A stretch of 64,000 nt of DNA from Pycnococcus provasolii (Eukaryota; Chlorophyta; Pseudoscourfieldiophyceae; Pseudoscourfieldiales): assembly GCA_049487715.1 (NCBI GenBank), contig CP150550.1, positions 806,001-870,000 on the forward strand, read 5' to 3'. The notes beneath the pieces are model-generated. The model was not told the DNA's origin. It made no database searches and was given only the letters and a program-made list of their open reading frames with translations. Position numbers and translations under genes: made by a program. Below are positions 61,750-64,000 of this stretch, one piece after another; within the stretch, counting starts at the first letter, position 1, and each line of letters begins with the position of its first letter.

Positions 61750-63875
61750 ACCGCTTCGGCCTGCCTAGTGCGGGACTTTCGTCGTCCAAATGCTCTGGCT
61801 GCTTCTCGATTTATGCGGCGCAGCTGCTCCAGCAGTTCAGCACCTGCTGCAGTGTACTGCTCGGGTAGTTGCTTAACCTGCGGGTAGTTCAGCGCCGACG
61901 CCGATCCGAAGTGACGAATGGCATGATCACGTATGTATGCAAGGGCAGTTGCATCACCCGATACGGCATCTGTACTGGCTGGATGAGCAGTGTATGCCTT
62001 GCCCTTCATTTTGAAACGGAAATACAACTTATTTCCGTAGTGGGGGCCTTTATATACGCCGATGGGAAGCACCCTCTCCGACGCATCGACAGGGTCGACG
62101 GTCATGGTCGCCGGAATTGTCGATGGCGCTTCGTCATCACCTGTCCGTCCCGGTGTCGGTGTCGGCGTCTCCAGTGAAGCCACGGGCGGCACGCCGTTCG
62201 GCCTGCCTAGCGCGGGACTTTCGTCGTCCAAATGCTCTGGCTGTTTCTCGATTTTGCGGCGCAGCTGCTCCAGCAGTTCAGCACCTGCTGCAGTGTACTG
62301 CTCGGGTAGTTGCTCAACCTGCGGGTAGTTCAGCGCCGACGTCGATCCGAAGTGACGAATGGCATGATCACGTATGTATGCAAGGGCAGTTGCATCACCC
62401 GATACGGCATCTGTACTGGCTGGTTGAGCAATGTATGCCTTGCCCTTCAACTTGAAAGAGAAATACTTCGTTGTTCCGCAGTCAGAGGATTTGTATACGC
62501 CGTAGTATTTAGATTGTGGCGGCGGCGGTGGCGGTAACGGTAGCGCTGGCGGCGGTGGTGGCGCGTTCGGCCTGTCTAGTGCGAGACTTTCGTCGTCCAA
62601 ATGCTCTGGCTGTTTCTCGATTTTGCGGCGCAGCTGCTCCAGCAGTTCAGCACCTGCTGCAGTGTACTGCTCGGGTAGTTGCTCAACCTGCGGGTAGTTC
62701 AGCGCCGACGCCGATCCGAAGTGACGAATGGCATGATCACGTATGTATGCAAGGGCAGTTGCATCACCCGATACGGCATTTGTACTGGCTGGATGAGCAG
62801 TGTATGCCTTGCCCTTCAATATGAAAGAGAAATACATCTTTGTTCCGTAGTCAGGGTATTTGTATACGCCGTAGTATTTAGATTGTGGCAGCGGCGGTGG
62901 CGGTAACGGTAGCGCTGGCGGCGGTGGTGGTAACGGTAGCGCTGGCGGTGGTGGCGGTGACGGCAGTGCGCCAGCTGCTCTTTTCTGACGAGCTGGTTCG
63001 TCGTTGGTCGTCGTTGTCGCTTCGTCAGGCTTGTTGTCGCGCCCAAGCACCTCGTCGACCCACTTCTCGACATCAACCTCCTCCTCTTCCTGCACTTGGT
63101 CATCTCTCCGTGTCATTTCTTGCTTTTTTGTGGCGCTCGACTTTCTGCAGGCGCTGCATGTTGTGCGCCATTTCTCGTTCTGGCCTCTTATTTCGCAGTG
63201 CCTGATTTTGCACATCGGGCACAACGGCCTTGGAGGTTGCGCAGGCGCCACCGCAGATATCGCGTTCCACGCCTCTCCAGAGGGGGCCCTACCAGCGGGA
63301 GGTGAGTACATCGCCGCATCCAGAACCATGGGCGCCCCTCCATCGTGGTGACGAAGGTGCTGATTCTGATTCTCATTTTCCTCAAGAGGCACATCATCGT
63401 CCTCATTCCCGTTCAACTCCATCATCGCGACATCCCCACGCGGAGGAGGGTGAGGTGCACCACCAAGAGCAACAGGAATGCTTGATGGATTCCCCACAAG
63501 TTCCTCCCCAAGCTCCCCACCAACAAGCTCATCACATCCAGGCACCACCACAACAGGCTCCACAAGCTCCTCCTCCAACAAGGATGGTTCCTCACGAGCA
63601 CTGATAGCACTAGGAGGCACGACAGCACTATAGGTAGGAGGCATCGGCATACAAGGAGGCCTACTAGGAGACAAGGCAGGAGCGTCATTCACCACGCCAG
63701 CGACGTCATCATGGTCGTCGTGCGCCATTCTTGGAAGCCTCCATGAATGACGCGTGCGTTCCTCCATGTCCTCCTCCTCCTCCATGTTTGTTGGCGAATG
63801 ACAAAAGGGAACACGAAGCAGGCTTGGTTTTGTTGTACCACTGTTTTGGTCGGGAGGTTTGGGTGGGATCTCCAT
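61659..63875 (-). CDS. SET-domain chromatin protein, N-terminal part (zinc ribbon, three AP2-like repeats)
   Basis: Start ATG at 63875; a second ATG at 63785 is possible. After an acidic Pro-rich region comes a Cys-rich motif (CPMCKIRHC then TTCSACRKSSATKK), a zinc ribbon. Then three near-identical AP2/ERF-like units (YYGVYKYPDYGTKMYFSF, KGKAYTAHPAST, ATALAYIRDHAIRHFGSASA, LNYP) are separated by proline runs. In the third unit one extra base near 61813 shifts the frame, and the last about 45 codons of this frame (to 61659) are out-of-frame reading. A second extra base near 61753 leads into the 58573-61749 part. Both are seen by comparison with the preceding unit. So one gene of about 1770 codons is split by two indels, natural or due to assembly. 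Confidence 0.75.
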   Translation of the reverse strand: MEIPPKPPDQNSGTTKPSLLRVPFCHSPTNMEEEEDMEERTRHSWRLPRMAHDDHDDVAGVVNDAPALSPSRPPCMPMPPTYSAVVPPSAISAREEPSLLEEELVEPVVVVPGCDELVGGELGEELVGNPSSIPVALGGAPHPPPRGDVAMMELNGNEDDDVPLEENENQNQHLRHHDGGAPMVLDAAMYSPPAGRAPSGEAWNAISAVAPAQPPRPLCPMCKIRHCEIRGQNEKWRTTCSACRKSSATKKQEMTRRDDQVQEEEEVDVEKWVDEVLGRDNKPDEATTTTNDEPARQKRAAGALPSPPPPPALPLPPPPPALPLPPPPLPQSKYYGVYKYPDYGTKMYFSFILKGKAYTAHPASTNAVSGDATALAYIRDHAIRHFGSASALNYPQVEQLPEQYTAAGAELLEQLRRKIEKQPEHLDDESLALDRPNAPPPPPALPLPPPPPPQSKYYGVYKSSDCGTTKYFSFKLKGKAYIAQPASTDAVSGDATALAYIRDHAIRHFGSTSALNYPQVEQLPEQYTAAGAELLEQLRRKIEKQPEHLDDESPALGRPNGVPPVASLETPTPTPGRTGDDEAPSTIPATMTVDPVDASERVLPIGVYKGPHYGNKLYFRFKMKGKAYTAHPASTDAVSGDATALAYIRDHAIRHFGSASALNYPQVKQLPEQYTAAGAELLEQLRRINREAARAFGRRKSRTRQAEAVCRPWLHWRRRHRHRHGQVMTKCHRQFRRP

Positions 63876-63935
63876 GTAATGATGTGATCGGGGGGCGGGA
63901 AGAAAGCAAGAAAGGGAAATCCAACCTTCGTCGAA

Positions 63936-63965
63936 CTAACCCTAACCCTAACCCTAACCCTAACC
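63936..63965. promoter_or_regulatory. telomere-type repeat array upstream of AP2/SET gene
   Basis: Five CCCTAA units 61 nt upstream of the ATG at 63875, near the window end. The gene on the other side, if any, lies outside. Confidence 0.65.
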
Positions 63966-64000
63966 GTTTGTCCGTCTTCCCCTTCCCCTTTACCCCTTAG

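Noticed and set aside
5913-63965. CCCTAA arrays as chromosome ends or contig joins
   Set aside because: Each array has intact genes on both sides at close distance and is short; they are internal.
1-64000. tRNA, rRNA or spliceosomal RNA genes
   Set aside because: I looked at the longer intergenic regions for B-box-like and cloverleaf patterns and saw nothing convincing; a tRNAscan or Infernal run would decide.
1-64000. Bacterial origin or contamination
   Set aside because: TFIIH p44, sortilin, CAP, p47, OTU1 and a spliceosomal intron are eukaryotic, and no operons or ribosome-binding sites are seen.

Overview
This is a 64 kb piece of a compact, intron-poor nuclear genome from a single-celled eukaryote, most likely an alga. 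It encodes TFIIH p44, a mitochondrial ribosomal protein, a Vps10/sortilin receptor, CAP, p47, pirin, a plant-type MATE transporter, an ACX4-like acyl-CoA oxidase and two GT29 sialyltransferase-like proteins. The TTAGGG-type repeats fit many eukaryotes, so I do not name the lineage. A CEP164-type module suggests a cell that builds basal bodies. Only one intron is clearly visible, 94 nt long, in the pirin gene.

Layout: 0.5-2.8 kb is a near-perfect palindrome carrying two head-to-head CIA30-domain genes. From 3 to 7.7 kb are a paraoxonase-like propeller protein, the deubiquitinase OTU1, LSM12 and mitochondrial uS11. From 7.9 to 12.5 kb lies a DNA transposon with long inverted ends, a broken THAP/DDE_4-like transposase and an intact, convergent gene fusing a FEN1/XPG-type nuclease to a SWIM zinc finger. 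From 12.5 to 16 kb are an unknown protein, a frame-broken tail-anchored SPFG-repeat protein and a frame-broken RCC1-repeat gene. From 16 to 31.7 kb are TFIIH p44, an SGNH esterase, sortilin, CAP, p47, a coiled-coil membrane protein, pirin and acyl-CoA oxidase. From 32 to 38 kb is a giant coiled-coil protein ending in a CEP164-type WW module. From 38 to 53.8 kb are a cysteine-rich secreted protein, a TACO1/YebC protein, an L-2-hydroxyglutarate dehydrogenase-like protein, an EF-hand membrane protein, a RING protein, an ankyrin-methyltransferase, a hotdog thioesterase, GT29 no. 1, MATE and a SPOUT RNA methyltransferase. From 55 to 64 kb are two small unknown membrane proteins, GT29 no. 2 and a large chromatin-type gene (zinc ribbon, four AP2-like units, HARE-HTH-like, Tudor-like, SET) whose frame is broken.

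Genes alternate strand almost strictly, giving a series of head-to-head and tail-to-tail pairs. Short arrays of telomere-type repeat (CCCTAA/TTAGGG) sit in most head-to-head intervals, about 60-200 nt from the start codons, and in no tail-to-tail interval. This looks like a promoter system built on telomere-repeat DNA. A separate short repeat recurs in several tail-to-tail intervals. The two strongest leads are the telomere-repeat promoters and the transposon's nuclease-SWIM accessory gene.
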